NCBI GenBank assembly: GCA_032207245.1
Contig: CM063504.1
Location: 25,068,629-25,132,628, forward strand
Direction of reading: 5' to 3'
DNA: 64,000 bases
Source: Pardosa pseudoannulata
Lineage: Eukaryota > Arthropoda > Arachnida > Araneae > Lycosidae
Both the position numbers and the translations under genes were made by a program. The notes beneath the pieces are model-generated. The model had not been told where the DNA came from. It ran no database searches and saw only the letters and a list, made by a program, of their open reading frames with translations. Shown here in pieces: positions 50,001-62,125 of this stretch; position 1 is the first letter of the stretch; each line of letters opens with the position of its first letter.

Positions 50001-52564
50001 AATCGTAACTGAAACTGTTTATCAGTCAAGTGAAAAAACTCTAAAAAGTGAGGAATCTCCATTGCCTGTGACTGCAGATTACACAGTTCCTACTAAAGAA
50101 CACATAGAAATATCACAAGTAGAACCCGATAGTCGAGAGTTCGAATTGACTTTAGAGAAAAAACCCAAGGAAGAGACCGCCGGAGTTACCATACCCACAG
50201 AATCTCACTTTGAAGTATCAGAAATTGAATCTCATATAAAACCTGAGGATATGGCTCCTGAAAAAACTCCCTGTTCTATGAAAGCTGATGTAACTGTGCC
50301 TACCATTGAACACGTCATTGTTAGTGAAACTGAAAGTAATCTCCAGGTTAAAGAATTTTTAACTACAAAACCTTCATCTGATAAAGCAAAACAAACATTA
50401 GCTGTTCGTGAACCAATTAAAGTAGATGAGATTCCTGGAGAAGTTTGCATTGAACAACAAGTAACGTTGACTAAAAAGATAGAAAAACCCAAAAAGAAAG
50501 GTGCAGATCAGAGTTTTGTTGATTTTGTTATGGAAGAAGCGGCAGAGTTTGTTATACAAAAACCAAAAGAAACAACTGCTGAAATTATCGAGGAAACGCC
50601 TTCTTTAGTAATAAAGGAAGAAAAACCAAAAGATGTCAAACGAGAATCTATTACTGATCAATTTTCTCCATTTACTGTCACTTTGCCAGAAGAAGAAAAT
50701 ATTACTGAGGAAAACAGTGATATCTCAGTTACAAAGAAAAGGACAGTTAAAGTTCACAAGCAAATGAAAGGAGGAAAAATAGTTGAAGTAAAAGAGGTTG
50801 TTGAAACATTTTCATCAGTACCATTTGAGAAGTCTAAGCCAATAATTGAAGACATAACCGAGATAGAATCTGAAATTTTCGAACCTGTAACAGGTAAGGA
50901 ACCTGTCGTTGAAGAAATTGAAGAACTTACTCCAGCAGTGACTGAAAAATCAGAAATGCCAGAAGAAATTTCCGCTGTGGTGGAAGAAATTCCTGAAGAG
51001 AAAACTGATGAATCTATGATTACAATAAAAAAGAAACCTAAAAAGAAAACAGAAAAACAACCATTAGTCAAAGATGAAAGCAGTGAAGAAGAAACTGACA
51101 AAACTGTTATAAAATTGAAGAAAAAGAAATCTATTGTTGAAGAAATTGAAATTATTCCAGCTCCCAAAACCGATAAAGAGGAAAAGGAACAAATAATTTC
51201 AATACCACACATCGAGACTATGAAAGATAACGTTGAAATTCTTATTGAAGAATCTGAGGACGTAATTCCTAAATCAGAAGCTAAAGTAAAGAAAGAAGGT
51301 CCTGAAGTTTTTATATCGGAAATAAGTGAAACTAAAACAGAAACTCCAATAATTCCCGAAGACGAAGTAGATAAAAAAGATGAAGTTGATGTAGCGAAGA
51401 TAAAATTGAAAAAAGGTAAGAAACCTGTTAGTGAAGAAGTAACGAAACCACTTACAGATGAAAAGCAACCAATCGAAGATAAATATGAAACAGACATTAA
51501 GTTAAAACCTAAAAAGAAACCAAAAGATATAACAGAATCCGAAGTAACTCTTGAAGCACCAAAACAAGAAATTGTGGAAGATCTAAAGGAGCCAATTATT
51601 GAAGAAAAACCAGTGGATGATAAGGAAGAAACAACTAAAATTAAAATAAAGCCTAAAAAGTCATTAAAAGATAGAGACGAAGTCACAATTGAAGCACCAA
51701 AGCCAAAAGAATCTGTTGAAGAAGAGGCAAAACCATTTACTGTTGAAAAGAAACCACTGGAAGACAAAGAAGAAACAACTAAGATTACTTTGAAACCTAA
51801 AAAGAAAGTGGAAGGCACGGAAGAACCCGAAGTCATATTTGAAACGTCACAGGAAGTTGGAGATACCGAAAGTGTTTCTTTGAAACGTCGTCCAAAAGGG
51901 CCTACTGAACCTGAAAAATCTGAAGAAACAGTTAAAGTAACATTGAAGCCGGAAAAAATTGAGGAAATTAAAACTATTTTAACTCCTAAAGAAGAAAAAA
52001 CAGAAACTTCTGTCTCAGTTAAACGAAAACCGAAAAAAGAAATTCCATCTAAAAAAGATGAAGAAACTGTAACCGTTATAAAGCCCAAAGACGAAGTTCC
52101 AGAAAAGACCGAGACTGAGACTATCAATGTAACTTTACAAAAAACCGAAGAGTCTGTCGATAGCGTTGAAGAAATTTACGAAATTCCTAAAACTGTGGAT
52201 TCAGAGAAAGCAACCCATCAGATTATTGGCGATCAACCAACATCACAGAATGCTGAATTAACTGAAATTCCAGAGGAAATTGTGAAGTTAAAGAAAAAGC
52301 CTCTGTTACCTTCTGAAATCCAGGAAGAAACATTCGATACAATAACATATGAAAATGTACAAATTAAGCATGAAACAAAAGAAATTAAACCAAGTTTTGT
52401 CAAAACGGAAGAAACAGTTTTATCGAAACATGATGCTACTCTTTCGGAAGCAGCAGAAATCATTACACCTAAGCCAGTGACTACCGATGAAGTGGAACCT
52501 CAGGTTGCTGACATTAAGGAAGAGAAAATAACATTTACTTTGAAAAAGAAGCCTTCTTTGATTG
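38009..52564 (+). CDS. sls: Exon 12: 14.6-kb elastic-region exon
   Basis: A single 14,556-nt exon, about 4,852 codons, open throughout, acceptor CTTTTGTTTCAG, donor GTAAGT, phase 1-1. Three zones are visible. Exon residues 1 to about 920 are K/E/P/T-rich, with KKKP and KESVTI motifs and a 384-bp duplication. Residues about 920-4,130 are about 90 tandem 35-residue units, well conserved from 46.7 to 50.3 kb around E-H-V-x-V-S-E-V and K-x-P cores. Residues about 4,130-4,851 return to PEVK-like sequence. Hydrophobic residues are spaced regularly and Cys, Trp and Gly are scarce, so an unfolded or weakly structured extensible chain is inferred. Its symmetric phase would let it be skipped in frame. 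The open stretch upstream to 37,888 is intron. Confidence 0.92.
38651..39418 (+). repeat. Exact 384-bp tandem duplication in exon 12
   Basis: AATCAACTATATCTGTAACT starts at 38,651 and again at 39,035. I found no difference between the two 384-bp units when reading them through. A third, clearly diverged partial copy starts at 39,419. The unit is 128 codons, so frame is kept. It encodes the K-x-K-x-E-R-A-V-L-E-V ... D-I-E-I-T-V-L-Q-E segment. Confidence 0.95.
40768..50400 (+). repeat. Array of about 90 coding 105-bp (35-residue) repeats
   Basis: Repeat unit approximates A-x-x-S-x-P-x-x-E-H-V-x-V-S-E-V followed by about 18 residues with K-E and K-x-P. Early units (40.8-46.5 kb) are degenerate; the E-H-V form dominates from about 46.7 kb. 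The copy number is estimated from length (about 9.6 kb divided by 105), not counted individually. Confidence 0.85.
48928..49872 (+). repeat. Three-copy 315-bp higher-order repeat
   Basis: GAACATGTCG lies at 48,943, 49,258 and 49,573, exactly 315 bp apart. Each 315-bp block holds three 35-residue units in the same order: VEHVVxSE, then EEH(I/V)EIxEVEIDVKEK, then PTDEHVxxxQTE. Confidence 0.92.
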
Positions 52565-55500
52565 GTAAGTACTTTCTTCCAGTTTTAAAACATATATTAG
52601 TTTTTCTCTTTTTTTTTCTTATAGTAAGAATATGATAAAAGGTTTACGGTGTATTTGGATATAAAATATCAAAGATGTAAGCTTAACCAGAGGTTTTAAA
52701 CATAAAATAACAAGGGAAAAATTCCTTGCATCTTCTATCTATATACCATTAAATGAATTAAAAAGAACCTATATTATTTCTCCCCTTTCTTGTATATCTG
52801 ACCTACAAATCAGAAATAAAATGAAAAAGCTTTTGGAAATATTTTTCCTAATGCAGCTTGCAATACAGATATCATTATGTCAAACACGGCTATGAAGTTG
52901 ATACTTATTTATCACCACCCGGACAATATGTATAGTTTAAAGAATACGATGGACACGAGTAACATCAACCCTGCTAGATCTTCGTAATTTTGAAGCAGGG
53001 ACCAAGAAGGTCCCCAGGCTTGGTCTGCCATCTCCAGAAATATCGTTTGAACTCGGAGCTTCCTGAAATAAAGCACGTCAAAACTTTAAATTAAAAAAAT
53101 TATTAATGTATCACTCCACCCCCTCCCCTCAAAAAAGGCTTATAGTTATTAAACATTTCTTGCAAAGATTTCGAAAGGTTTTATCCGTCTTGTGAGAAAC
53201 TGCAGTTTTAGTGTAATTTGGGAAGTAAAGAAATTATTTTAGATCTTTCTGACTGCCGAGGAAAAATGATAGCAATTTTCAGTTTTTTACTGGACAATCA
53301 CTACCTTTCGATGCCGAAATCAGTGAGAATCCTACTATCGGCTGTTTGAAATCGTTTTAAGCACTAGTTCCCGGTGTAATACGAGGTAGGGTCAAAAAGT
53401 TCCCGGAATAGGTCAATTACATAGTATTAAAAAAAAATAGGACAATAATTTTACCTTATTGGTATTCAAAGAACTGTCCTGCATTCCCACACTTGTTTCA
53501 GCTTTCGTATAACTGTTCAAAACGCTCCTGGAATCCCTTTTTATTTAGAGGTCCATCTGTTGCTTCATCCCATTTTCGATCACCTCATCTGAATCCACAA
53601 AACGATGTCCCTTCAATTTCATTTTTAGTCTTGGAAACAGTTAAAAATCTTCAGGTGCTAGATCAGAAGAATAAGGATAATGCTCAAGAGTTGTAACACT
53701 GTTTCTGGCAAGACTTTTTTTTTCTTTCAAAATCAGAGTTCGATATGGAGGAGTATTGTCGTGTAAAAGAAACCAATCGTTTGTTGCCCATTTTGCAAGT
53801 CTTTTTCACCGGATTGTATATTGTAGTTATGTAATGATCTCCAGGCAAGATTCTTTATAGACAATTTGGAGAATCGTGAAGAATACTGTGAACACTCCCA
53901 TTTGAAATTCGAAATTCAGAGGCAATACCATCAATGGTTATTCGTCTGCCCGCACGCACAATTTCTCTAACACGCTGAACACGTATAAGAAGTGCGAATG
54001 TCATCTTCGACCTTTACGAAAGTGCTTATGCCACTTGTACACAGCAGTTTTTTTCATGGCATCGTTTCCGTATTTTTTCTTTAACATCTCAAGCTACTCA
54101 AAAGGTGATTTCTCGAGCAAAACGTAGAATTTGATTTTTGCACTCCTTTCTAAAGACGGCAATTCAACATCCAACAAATGTAAAATTCACGTTGTCAGAA
54201 ATGATCTGCAGCTAACGTCGACAATATCGGAAATGAATTTAGATAGCAGCGTGTTTTCCATATTAGTGCTGCTAACGTTCAAAAGAGATATTTCTCTTCC
54301 AACGAACACCTGCGTGAAGGTAGGGGACCATTCCGGGAACTTATTGTGACTGTATCTCGAAGCTTTATGTTCTTATATAAAAGAAATAAAATAGCATTTT
54401 AACTAGCTAATGAAAAACTTTCTCCTTTCTGTCTTAATTCATTATCATTTTCTTTCTCCGAATGGTTGGCATTTACCTTCTTAGGAGATCCTCGAGTTAG
54501 ACCATGCGTGGAAAAAAATGCACTGAGGCTTATATTTGGACCTTGTGTGTTGGAAATAAACTAAACATTCATCGGTATTGTGTACTGAAAACAACAAACA
54601 TTCATAAATTTTCATGAGAAAATTAATTTTAAAACTGAATGTTAGCTACCAAAAATTAATAAGTATTAGAAAAAAATATTTTTACTGTAATATGGCGTAA
54701 ATTCTATGTATGCTACAATATTTTCCTTAACCCTTAATTTGACAAGATGTTTTTTCAAATATTTTTTAATTTTAATTTCTGTTATTTTCCCATGTCTGTA
54801 TAGACATTAGGATCTCTGTAAACTAAACAAAAAAAAATATCATTTTCCATTTTTGAGATAATGTCTGCTGTGGCGAACACTGACAATTATATTATATAGT
54901 AGTTATAAATATACATGTCCAGTGTAGTGGACTTAGACAAATTAAGGGTTAACTATGTAATACAGTAGTAATTTACACCTTAATGATTTGATATTCAATC
55001 TAATTTATGCTTTTCTGGTAATATGTTTCGTTATAGTATTTAAAAAAGCTCTCCTAATCGTATTACAAAACATACAGCTTATATTAAAGTACATGTGAGT
55101 ACTATATAGAACAGATATTTTTTTCAATCAATGACTCTTGCTTTTTTATTCAGCAAAGCTGTTAACTATGTCTAATATACATAACCGTACACTCTCTAAC
55201 AATTTACAGTTGTTTCAGTCGTTCTTTTATTGCTGACGTTTATCCTTTCAGTGTTATCTGAAATATATGTGTAAAACTAACTTTATATTTGTTTTTACAG
55301 AAATTAACCAGCATTTATATATCTTGGCTTCCTGAGACTACAGCTGGCTCTCCTACATAATGCTTTCGATGCTCAACTATTAATTTTTAGCTCATCTTAC
55401 CGTTATAATATTAAGACTCAATTTAACACCATTTTAACTTGTTCAGACTGAAGATAACTTTTCATTCCAAGAACATATTCTTTTACAAAATATGAATTTT

Positions 55501-56004
55501 TTTCTTCTGTCTGAGTCAACTATGTCGTAGATGCTTTAAAGCTAACAAATGTAATAACTGTCAAAACAAGTAATTTTACTCTCAGCTTAATGTAATAAAT
55601 CTCAACTAATAATACCACATGTACTTGTAACAATTCAATATAATTCAAGAAAACTGTCGAAACAGGTAAGATATTGTTATAGTAATAGTCTGTCCCCTAT
55701 GCATGCGTACATCTCTCCTATTCCATACTAACTTAACTACGTTTTATTGTTTTCATTTGTTACCACGTGTTTTGTTGTCCTTTGCTTTATTTCAGGTGTA
55801 ACTGAATTTTTGTGCAGGTAACGTAAAGTGTCGATATTTTTTTCATAAAATAATACTCTGAAACACTTTCTTGTATTGGTAGTTATGATATAACTAGGTG
55901 CAAAATTGTAGGAAGATGATAATTTCATAATTTAAAGTTAGGTATAAACAGCTTTATAATAATTATTTCTCCTCAAATCTTATAGCCGTTCTTTTTACTT
56001 TTAG
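52565..56004 (+). other. Intron 12 (contains a mariner element)
   Basis: About 3.4 kb, AT-rich. It holds a decayed mariner at 53,382-54,359 and a short GC-richer stretch near 52,960-53,060 of unknown origin. Nothing else is recognised. Acceptor ACTTTTAG. Confidence 0.65.
53382..54359 (-). mobile_element. Decayed mariner-like transposon
   Basis: The left end CGAGGTAGGGTCAAAAAGTT and the reverse-complemented right end CGAGATACAGTCACAATAAG are imperfect inverted repeats, each followed inward by CCCGGAAT. TA flanks the left end; the right flank is mutated to AA. The minus strand retains mariner transposase motifs in order: YKWHKHFRKG, then LHDNTPP (second catalytic Asp), then YPYSSDLAPEDF (third Asp). 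Stops, frameshifts and a central deletion (978 bp against about 1.3 kb for an intact element) make it inactive. Confidence 0.88.
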
Positions 56005-59000
56005 AAGAACCATCTAAGCCAATAGAGGAAGTGCATGAAGAAATAACTTTAGAGAAAAAGCCGTCTGTCGAAGAAGCTGAGACAGTTGAACATACTGTGA
56101 CAAGGATTAAAAAGAAGCCGAAAGAAGAACCAACAGTAACTGAAGAAACTAAAACTGAAGCTATTGTGAAAATTAAAAAGAAACCCAAAGAAGAAGAAAA
56201 ACCAGTCGAAGCTGTTGTTGAAAGAAAACCTTCAATCAAAGAAGAAGAAAAACCAGAAGAAGTGACCGAAAAAGCTGTTCTGAAAATCAAAAAGAAACCA
56301 ACAGAGGAGGAAGAAAAACCCGTAGAAGCTGTCATTGAAACTCAAAGTGCTGAGGAAATTAAAATCGAAGAAGTTAGTGAAAAAGCAGTCGTAAAAATTA
56401 AGAAACGAGAAAAGGAAGAATTGGAAACAATTGAAGCGGTCATTGAAAGGAAACCTAAGGAAGAAACACTTAAGAAAGAAACTCATGAAGAACATGCTGT
56501 TTTGAAAATAAAGAAAAAACCTAAAGAGAAACCTTCAGAAAAGGAGAAACCAACAGAAGAAAAATTGCCGGAAGAAGTGGCAGAGAGCGCTGTCTTAACA
56601 ATAAAGAAAAAACCCGAGGAAGAGAAACCTGTTGAAGCTGTTGTAGAAAGAAAATTATCAGTTAAAGAAGTAAAGAAAGTAGAAATCGAAGAAAAAGCTG
56701 TTATTAAAATTCAACGTAAAGCATCAGTGAAAGAAGAAATAACTGAAACCGATGTACTGAAATCTGAGGAGAAACCTGAAAAAGAGAAGACTACAAAAAT
56801 TACTTTGAAAAAGAAGCCAGTTGTAAAAGAGGAAACGGAGCCAGTTGAGGAGTTTAAAATTCCTTTAAAGCCTGAAACGGTAGAAGAAACGGTTTTTGAA
56901 GAAACAGAAGAAACATTTTCGTTGAACATTCAGAAACCAAAAGAACCTAAAGTTATTGAAGAAGAACATGTTGAAACAATTGTAATTAAATCAGAAGAAA
57001 TAAAATATACTATTGAAGAAGCAACAGCAGATTTAAAGATAAAGAAGCAAGTTATTATAGAAGAGCCCGTTCCTTCTAGAGCTGAAATTGAGGAAATACC
57101 TGAAGTTGAAGAGAAGGTAAAAATTAAACGCAAACCTAAGAAAGAAGAACCAGTCACTGAAGAAGTTAAAATAGTTAAGAAGCCTGAAGAAATAACTGAG
57201 ACAGAGGACGTTGCGGAAGAATTTAAAGTAGAACTTCCGACGAAACCTGTCGTGCAAGAAGCAGTTGAAGAAACAACTGTTAAAGTAGTTACTACAGAAA
57301 TGAAACAAACAGAAATAAAAGTTGAAGAGCAAAAAGCAGAACTTACTGTAAAGAAATTCGTCGAAGAAGTGCCAGAAAAACCAAAGATCGCTGAAATAAA
57401 ACAAGAAGTTCCAGAAGAAAAATCACCTGAAAAAGAAAAACCAAAAGTTGAGGAGAAACCTGTTGAGGAAAAAGTGAAACTGAAACGCAAACCAAAAGTT
57501 AAGGAAGAGCCTGTATCTGATTCTGTACAAATACCACTAAAGCCCATTGAAAAGGAACCCGAGAAACAAGAAGAGGTAGAGGAAACTTTCAAAGTAGAAT
57601 TACCTAAAAAGCCTGAACAAAAAGAAGTAAAAGTTGAAGAGGCTACAGTTAAATTGACCGTTCAAGATATTAAGGAAGATAAACGTGTTGTTGAGGAAAA
57701 AGCAGAAATTACAGTAAAGAAAGTAGTAGAAGAACCTAAGGAGGAGGAAGTTGTAAAAACAGTCAAAATGAAGAAAAAACCCAAGAAACCAGAAGAACAA
57801 CCAGAGGAAGTGGTTGAATTTAAAATCCCCGAGAAACCCAAAGAAGAAGAAAAGCCTGAAGAAGTTGAGGAAGTGTTTGAATTAAAAATCAAACCCAAAG
57901 AGGAAGAAAAAGTTCAAGTAGAAGAAGAAACTGCAGAGCTGGTTGTTTTACAACCAGAAAAACCTCAACAGTATACGGTTACGGAAGAAAAAGCTGAAGT
58001 AGTTATCAAAAAGAAAGTAGAAGTGGAAGAAGTGGATGAAAAGGTAGTTTTCAAGAAAAAGAAAACTCCAAAAGTTAAGGATACTCCTGATACTGAAGTT
58101 AAAATAACTTTAGAAGAGAAAAAGCCAATCGAACCAGAACGTGTAGAAGAGGTTGAAGAGGCCTTCACAATACGACCTAAAAAGAAGGAAGAAAAACCAA
58201 CGTTTACTGAAGAAGTGGAAGAAGTTTTGAAATTACCTCAAGTTATTGAAAAGAAAGACTATAGCGTCACAGAAGAAACTGCTGAAATTACAGTGAAAAA
58301 GAAAGTAGTGGAAGAAGATGTCGGAGAAGTTAAAATTACACAGAAAAAGAAAAAACCGAAGGTAAAAGAGGAAGAGCCAGCAGAATTTAAAATAACTCTA
58401 GATGAAAAGAAACCTGAAAAAGAACCTGAAGAAAAACCCGAGGATGTTGAAGAAACTTTTGCAGTGAAAATTCCCAAGAAAGAACCTGTTAAAGAAATAA
58501 CTGAAACAGTAGAAGACGTTGTCAAAATTGAGGCTCCTAAACCTGTAAAAGTAGTAGAAGAAGAAGTAGCTGAAATAACCATTAAAAAAGAAGTTCCCGT
58601 AGAAAAACTGCCTGAAGAGGAAAAATCAGAAACCGCAGTTATTAAGAGGAAGAAGAAAGTACCCGAAAGGAAAAAATCTGAATCTCCTGTGGAAGAAACA
58701 TTTGCTGTTCCTCTGAAAGAAAAGAGAGAGCCGTCCCCAGAGGAGGCTTCAGTTGAAGAAAAATTCACTGTTGGCTTGAAAAAACCAGAAAAGAAAGTAG
58801 TAGTAGAAGAAGCTGCTGAAGAAACAGTAAAATTGACAGTGGAAGAGAAAAAGGTGACAGAATATAAGAAAGAGGAAGTAGCTGCTGAAATTACTGTTAA
58901 GAAAGTTGTTGAGAAAGATGAGGTCAAGGAGCCTATTAAGAAAGAGGAAGTTGAAGTAACAAAGAAGTTGAAGCTGAAAAAGAAAGTTGAGACAAAACCG

Positions 59001-60099
59001 GAAGAAAAGCCGGTTGAAGAAACATTTGCTATACCAATTAAAAAAGAAGAACCGGTTAAAGAGGAATCTCCAGTTCAAGAAGCATTTTCAGTGAAATTAA
59101 AAGAAAAAGTCACCACTAAAGAAGAGAAAACAGTTGAAGAATCTTTCAAACTCGTAATTGAACAAGAAAAGCCAAAACCAAAAGAAGAAGTTGCAGCAGA
59201 AGAAGCTACAGTTGTTCTAAAGCCAAAAGAAGAGCCGAAGAGGAAACCCTCTATAAAAGAAGAGGTAGAAGAAAAGGCTACCTTAAAACTGAAACCAAAG
59301 AAAAAAGAACCCGAGAAAAAGCCTGAAGAACCACAAGAAACATTCCGTATACCAAAGAAGCCTGAAGAAGAAAAACCTAAACCAACTGAAGAGAAACCAG
59401 TTGAAGAAGAATTTAAAGTCACTATTCCAAAGAAACAGAAGGTTATCGAAGAAGCAGAAGAAGAAGCAAAGATTGTTATTCCAGCTGTCAAGGATAAAGA
59501 GTATAAAGTTACTGATGTGAGTGAAGAAGTAACAATCAAAAAAGTTGTTGAAGAAAAGGAAGAAACAATTTCTCTTAAAAAACGAACTGACATAAAAAAG
59601 AAAGAAACGGTGAGCGAGGAATTCAAAATTACCAAAAAGCGGGAGGAGGTAACCGAAGAAGTAGAAGAACCTGAACCTGCAGAATTTAAAGTTGATTTGA
59701 AAAAACCTAAGCCTAAACCAAAAGAAGTTGTTGAGGAGGAGGACTCCTTGAAACTTAAAATTCCAGAAAAGAAAAAGCCAGAGGTCACTGAAGAGAATGT
59801 TGCCATCACTGTAAAGAAGAAAGTACCAGTAGACGAAAAGATAGTAGAAGAAGAACAGAAAATATCTATTAAGAAACCAAAGAAAAAAGTTGAAGTTGAA
59901 GAGGAGAACATTAAAGAATCATTTACTGTCAGTCGCAAGAAGTCTATTGAAGAGAAAGAAACTGTTGAAGATGTAGAAGAATCTTTCCAAATTAAAACAA
60001 AGCCTAAGAAGAAACCACAAATTGTATCCGAAGATGAAGAGTCTCTTAGCATATCCTTGCCATCTGAGAAACCAGAATATAAAACAGAAGATGTCTCTG
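56005..60099 (+). CDS. sls: Exon 13: classical PEVK-type spring exon
   Basis: 4,095 nt, phase 1-1, acceptor TTTTACTTTTAG, donor GTAAGT. The translation is dominated by Glu, Lys, Val and Pro. The first third has loose repeats of about 38 residues around AVLKIKKKP and EAVVERKPS. Later segments alternate E-E-T-F-x-V, A-E-I-T-V-K-K and K-x-K-K-K-P blocks. No Cys and almost no aromatic residues other than Phe and occasional Tyr are seen. Known for the family: PEVK segments are unfolded, charge-rich entropic springs. This is the most canonical PEVK in the window and lies directly before the SH3 exon group. Long antisense frames across it are shadows of its composition. Confidence 0.92.
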
Positions 60100-61340
60100 G
60101 TAAGTCAATATTCTTCTTAATAATTTATGAACTTTTTTTCTGATGCAGAATTCAGTGCCTTCAATATCCATTTCTTTTCCTTGTCGCTTGCATCTTTTCT
60201 ATAATCACGATGCTGTAAAAAGTCATATCTTTCTGTTTAACTATAAATACGCACGTTCTAATTTATTGAAACACATTTTGAAATTCCACTTTATTCTTCA
60301 CATAATACTTAAGATAAATAATTTGAACTTTACTTCATTTAACTGCTTTGTAATACACAGAGTACGGATGTCCCTGGCCACAAAAGCATTTTGTGTTTTC
60401 TATTCCTAAATTTTCTATTCTCTAGTTTTTGTGTTATGAATTCATGAATCCACCCCTCTATCTTTACTCTTTTAGCTGTTTATTTTCCGCTCGTTGTCAT
60501 TTTTATGCTCGGTGTTAGAAATCTCTGGATTGAAGGGCTCGACCCATAGAATCCATTTCCTCCATCACCTTTAGAGCCTTGTAACACAATTCGATCCAGG
60601 AAAGGGGTGGGGAATTCAATTAAATCCTTGATAGTTATAATTTCATGCAAAATTTTAATGCTTTGGAGTCTGCGACAAATTATAAAAGGTTTATTGTTCA
60701 ACAGTATTTCTCGCGGGAACGAGAATGAAAAGCACCACACAGAGATAGTGTAGAGTGTGCATGTGTAGGAATTTCAATGCTTTTGTAATTAATGAATTTT
60801 TATAACTTTTGTCAATACTTTTTTAGGTTTAAATTTTATGAAAGTTATCTTGCCACTTTTATTTTAATATCATATTTTAATTTCTTGCATACAAAGTATA
60901 CACAGTAAGCATTGTAATTGTCTACAAATTAGACATCGTGATAAGCGAATATAAGCGTTTTAGACCTCTTTAAATACAAATGAAATTGGAATTATGTCTG
61001 AGTGTCTATCCATGTGTGAAAAGTATAACTCAGAAATCAATGTGTCAGATCAAGATTTCTAAACTTTTAATTACATTGTTTAAAAGTTTTAAAACTCAGA
61101 TCACCATAAATTGGTACATTCGTTTTATAGTTGTTACTTCTGTTCAAATTATGGAAAGTTACACTTACATTTAAGGCATTGTTGCAACTTATAGATTAGG
61201 AAACGCGGACCTACATAAAAGATGAGCTTTGATAGGGAAATTTTACATCAAATCGGTTGCTGATAATAAATATTCATATTTAGTGTATATTATGAAAGTT
61301 AAAATGAATCTATAAGAAGTATTTTTTTTTTATTTTTCAG
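60100..61340 (+). other. Intron 13
   Basis: About 1.24 kb. It contains a fragment of the interspersed repeat (60,362-60,402) and a moderately GC-rich block at 60,430-60,720 with no assignable content. Acceptor TTTTTATTTTTCAG. Confidence 0.65.
60362..60402. repeat. Unclassified interspersed repeat, fragment
   Basis: Shares TACGGATGTCCCTGGCCACA and a following GCATTTTGTG-like stretch with 17,670, far away in another intron. Confidence 0.6.
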
Positions 61341-61376
61341 AGGAAACAAGTGTAACATTACGTAAAGAAGCACAAG
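61341..61376 (+). CDS. sls: Exon 14: 36-nt micro-exon
   Basis: Phase 1-1, acceptor TATTTTTCAG with a strong pyrimidine tract, donor GTGAGT. Encodes EETSVTLRKEAQ after the split Glu codon. Continues exon 13 in frame and is symmetric, so it could be alternatively used. Confidence 0.75.
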
Positions 61377-61426
61377 GTGAGTACGCATTTTATATTGCAT
61401 CAGTTATGCTTATTTTAGCTTGACTT

Positions 61427-61502
<76 letters not shown>

Positions 61503-61553
61503 ATGTGTATATATATATGTGTGTATATATATATATATGTGTGTATATATATA

Positions 61554-61584
<31 letters not shown>

Positions 61585-61659
61585 GTATATGTGTATGTAT
61601 GCATGTATGTATGTGTATATATATATATATGAATGTACGTGTATATATATGTGTGTGTG

Positions 61660-61701
<42 letters not shown>

Positions 61702-61782
61702 ATTTTTTTAATATATAAATTCAAACTATTTAACAAAGAATAATATAAAATTCTAATAAAAATATTTTTTTTTCCCTTTCAG
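61377..61782 (+). other. Intron 14 (mostly microsatellite)
   Basis: Largely TA/TG repeats; no other content. Acceptor TTCCCTTTCAG. Confidence 0.8.
61429..61700. repeat. Compound TA/TG microsatellite
   Basis: About 270 bp of interspersed (TA)n, (TG)n and TATG units filling most of a short intron. Open frames over it on both strands are repetitive Y/I/C/V strings and not genes. Confidence 0.95.
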
Positions 61783-61805
61783 AAGAAGAGATAATAGAAA
61801 TTTTG
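61783..61805 (+). CDS. sls: Exon 15: 23-nt micro-exon
   Basis: Phase 1 to phase 0, acceptor TTCCCTTTCAG, donor GTGAGT. Encodes EEEIIEIL. It is needed to convert the phase-1 end of exon 14 into the phase-0 start of the SH3 exon, so it should be constitutive if the SH3 exon is used. Confidence 0.75.
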
Positions 61806-61967
61806 GTGAGTATTTATATTACTTTACATTTTAAGGATACTTTTTTATATATTTAAATGTATGTTTTAGTGGATTTTTATAAATAGTCTTGTGTAATTAG
61901 TTTAATTTTTAAAGTGGAATAGTTTGCTTTGATGCATAGAGCTATAACCTCTTTTAGCTAGACATTA

Positions 61968-62125
61968 ACTAGATAGGTAGAGTGCTGCCTTTCGGTACCA
62001 CAGATGGGAGGTTGGAAATCATGAAAGCATAGACATTCATAGCTGTTCAGCTTTAAGCAGTAGGTTCTGCTCTAAATAAGCCTTGACGTTGCAAAAGCAT
62101 AACACTCAAACCAAAGCGGAATCTT
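61968..62125 (+). mobile_element. tRNA-derived SINE (family A, copy 2)
   Basis: A degenerate tRNA-like head (AGATAGGTAGAGTGCTGCC, then GGAGGTTGGAAATC) is followed by GCTTTAAGCAGTAGGTTC and CGTTGCAAAAGCATAA, ending near CAAACCAAAGC. These match in order the body of the minus-strand SINE at 34,580-34,775. Confidence 0.7.

Noticed and set aside
61410..61736. Open frames made of Y/I/C/V strings on both strands
   Set aside because: Pure translation of the TA/TG microsatellite.
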